Source: an uncultured Alteromonadaceae bacterium
Lineage (GTDB): Bacteria; Pseudomonadota; Gammaproteobacteria; Enterobacterales; Alteromonadaceae
Direction of reading: 5' to 3'
Assembly (NCBI GenBank): GCA_947501935.1
Contig: CANMXU010000021.1
Span: 1 to 64,000, forward strand
Length of the DNA stretch: 64,000 nucleotides
In this document: piece by piece, positions 62,648-64,000 of the stretch
Layout of the letters: each line of letters starts with the position of its first letter
Position numbering within the stretch: the first letter of the stretch is position 1
The notes under the pieces: generated by a model
Database searches by the model: none
What the model saw: only the letters and a program-made list of their open reading frames with translations
What the model was told of the DNA's origin: nothing
Program-made: the position numbers and the translations under genes

Positions 62648-63012
62648 AATAATTCTTTCCTCAAATGTTCCCTATAAACACCAAAACACCGCTTCTTTTG
62701 AGCCGAATTTTTGGTATTTATCATGTTTAATGTGTTTTTATGAGGCGATTATTAAGCTATGTGAAAGTCCCCTTAAAAACATTCACCGCAATATACTATT
62801 TATAAGATCAATAACAATGATCAAGGTGTCACGCTTAACACTTGCATTACAAAGCAGGGGGAACTTAATGAAAAAACATTTTTGCGTTACGGTGAGTTAC
62901 AAAGACTGAAGCTTTGGTTAGCTTTATTTGGTTCGCTTTATTTGATTAGTGATGTTTCATCTGAAAAATATAAACCTTAGCTTAAGGTGTTTATTTTAAA
63001 TGGCCTGATAAT
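62648..63012. other. Promoter region between the two tandem receptor genes
   Basis: 365 bp upstream of the first receptor (464 bp including the second receptor's terminator and spacer). It holds the first receptor's promoter, not resolved by eye, and one short plus-strand ORF described separately. ACCAAAA (62680-62686) and TTTTGGT (62711-62717) could form a hairpin in the leader. GCTTTATTTG occurs twice at about 62921 and 62936. Confidence 0.45.
62868..62909 (+). CDS. Possible 13-residue peptide with a strong ribosome-binding site
   Basis: The ORF MKKHFCVTVSYKD begins at an ATG five bases after AGGGGGA, an unusually good Shine-Dalgarno sequence for this genome. It lies opposite to the receptor genes in the intergenic region. 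It could be a chance ORF. Nothing else is known about it. Confidence 0.2.
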   Translation: MKKHFCVTVSYKD

Positions 63013-63045
63013 AAAATGGGGTAACTATATCAGCTACCCCATTCA
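63013..63045 (-). terminator. Terminator of the second TonB-dependent receptor gene
   Basis: AATGGGGTA (63015-63023) and TACCCCATT (63035-63043) form a 9-bp stem, extended by partial pairing inside, with TTTTATT following leftwards. Confidence 0.85.
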
Positions 63046-63111
63046 CAGTTGTCATAAAACTTAAGTTAGTTAAGTTAACTTAAATTAAGTTGCAATAAAG
63101 CTAATTTGAAA

Positions 63112-64000
63112 TTAGAAGCGATACACCATGCCTAAATTAACTCGTCTACCCGGCTGCGCTAGATAATTTACCAATTCATCATATTTTAAGTAGCGCTCGG
63201 TTTTAGAGTCATTTAAGTTAACCACAGAGAAATTCATTTTAAGGTGTTTATTAAAGGTATAGTTTGCGGTTAAGTCTAACTGACCACGTGCCGCTTCAAT
63301 TTCAGGCAATACGTGATTACTGCCCCAACCTAGCTGAACATTTTCTCTTTTAGTAAATTCACTGCGCCAGTTATAAGCTAAACGAATACTTAAATCACCA
63401 TCATCATAATACCCTACTAAGTTGTAGCTATGCTCTGACAAGCCTCGACGACCGATTTGTTCACCTTCTTGATCATATAAATTTGAATCTTCATCTGAAT
63501 AGGTATAGTTAGCACCAAGTCCGGTATGTTTGAATATGCCAGGTAAGTCGCTAAATGCATGTTGTAGGCCTAATTCTAGACCTTGTATTTTGGTGCCCGG
63601 TAAGTTTTGAGGTCCACGTGCTTTAAACCATTCCTCGCCCACTTGAAAATCATGAGACTCTGCCGGAGTTCCTATGGTTGTATCTAAATCTTTATAAAAA
63701 AGCGCCGCTGAAAACATGCTGTCATTGGTGTAATACCATTCATAGGAAAGATCGACATTAATGGCACGAATTGGCTCTAAGTCAGGGTTACCACGAGTAG
63801 CGTTACCCGCATATTCACGTCCTGTTTCAGGATCTGGTGCTATTTGGTCACTATAAGATAGTCGAACACTTGGCGAAATATGGGCAAGCGCGGGTCTAGA
63901 AATCGCTTTATTAGCAGCAAAGCGCAGCACCATTTCATCGTTTAAACCTAAATTGATATTAATAGTCGGCAAGAAGTCTTCGTAATCGGCATAATATGTA
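63112..64000 (-). CDS. Second TonB-dependent receptor, C-terminal part only (runs past the window end)
   Basis: About 296 residues of the beta-barrel are visible. The frame is open to the window edge, where it encodes YADYEDFLPTINI, continuing from an upstream part outside. It closely parallels the C-terminal third of the first receptor: FLPTINI versus FLPSMNL, ISRPAL versus MQRPGL, SAALFYKDLD, HTGLGANYTYSDEDS, FTKRENVQLGWG, and the end GRRVNLGMVYRF. The gene order (second receptor, first receptor, galE, galT, galK) points to tandem duplication of an oligosaccharide receptor, possibly with diverged ligand loops. Truncation here is a window effect. Confidence 0.92.
   Translation of the reverse strand, partial: TYYADYEDFLPTININLGLNDEMVLRFAANKAISRPALAHISPSVRLSYSDQIAPDPETGREYAGNATRGNPDLEPIRAINVDLSYEWYYTNDSMFSAALFYKDLDTTIGTPAESHDFQVGEEWFKARGPQNLPGTKIQGLELGLQHAFSDLPGIFKHTGLGANYTYSDEDSNLYDQEGEQIGRRGLSEHSYNLVGYYDDGDLSIRLAYNWRSEFTKRENVQLGWGSNHVLPEIEAARGQLDLTANYTFNKHLKMNFSVVNLNDSKTERYLKYDELVNYLAQPGRRVNLGMVYRF

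Noticed and set aside
63112..64000. Truncated pseudogene of the first receptor
   Set aside because: The frame remains open to the window edge and the C-terminus is intact, so the truncation is only the window limit.

Overview
The window is an AT-rich chromosomal segment (roughly 38-40% G+C by eye) of a marine gammaproteobacterium. The gene set fits order Alteromonadales, most probably family Colwelliaceae: a 180-kDa-class NAD-glutamate dehydrogenase, class 2 PyrD, a ProQ-Prc block, an RstA/RstB-like pair, NhaC, and large TonB-dependent receptors of the oligosaccharide type. The placement is inferred from gene content only. No rRNA, tRNA, CRISPR array, prophage or insertion sequence was seen. 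Most genes look intact, and many transcription units end in clear intrinsic terminators.

Left edge (1-1807): the border of a chromosomal integron. A complete integron integrase (IntI) is read rightwards from a promoter carrying a perfect LexA/SOS box. On its other side lie an attI-like core, one complete leftward cassette (a small membrane-anchored protein of unknown function) and its VCR-like attC. The array continues beyond the window.

2.1-19.4 kb: housekeeping and stress genes. These are a symporter fused to a periplasmic binding-protein domain, an RcsF-like lipoprotein, TrmO, a 7-bp tandem repeat, a SlyD-type prolyl isomerase, an EamA transporter, the sbcDC nuclease operon, a tiny secreted protein, an MDR oxidoreductase, methylglyoxal synthase, an RstB/RstA-like two-component pair, exonuclease III and a viroplasmin-type RNase HI.

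19.4-45 kb: mostly leftward genes. They include a DUF6351 hydrolase, pyrD, the giant NAD-GDH, and a four-gene envelope cluster (DUF1302 porin-like, DUF1329, YCF48-like propeller, RND/MMPL permease) with a FadR-like palindrome upstream. After these come DUF2835, pepN, nhaC, and the block SIMPL - msrC - small acidic protein - proQ - prc.

45.3-55.8 kb: the most accessory-looking stretch. It holds an 11-residue Cys-containing mini-ORF, a b561-like membrane protein fused to an ethylbenzene-dehydrogenase-type haem domain, a multidomain Lcl/DNRLRE/carbohydrate-binding-like protein, a lipoprotein with three InlB-type repeats and an SdiA-regulated-type propeller, yceH, and a Tat-exported DUF1501 protein coupled to a CHRD-DUF1800 lipoprotein. 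It reads as an envelope or extracellular redox/adhesion region of unknown purpose.

56-64 kb: a galactose locus (galE-galT-galK) downstream of two tandem paralogous TonB-dependent receptors, the second cut by the window end. It is consistent with uptake of a galactose-containing oligosaccharide and Leloir-pathway catabolism.
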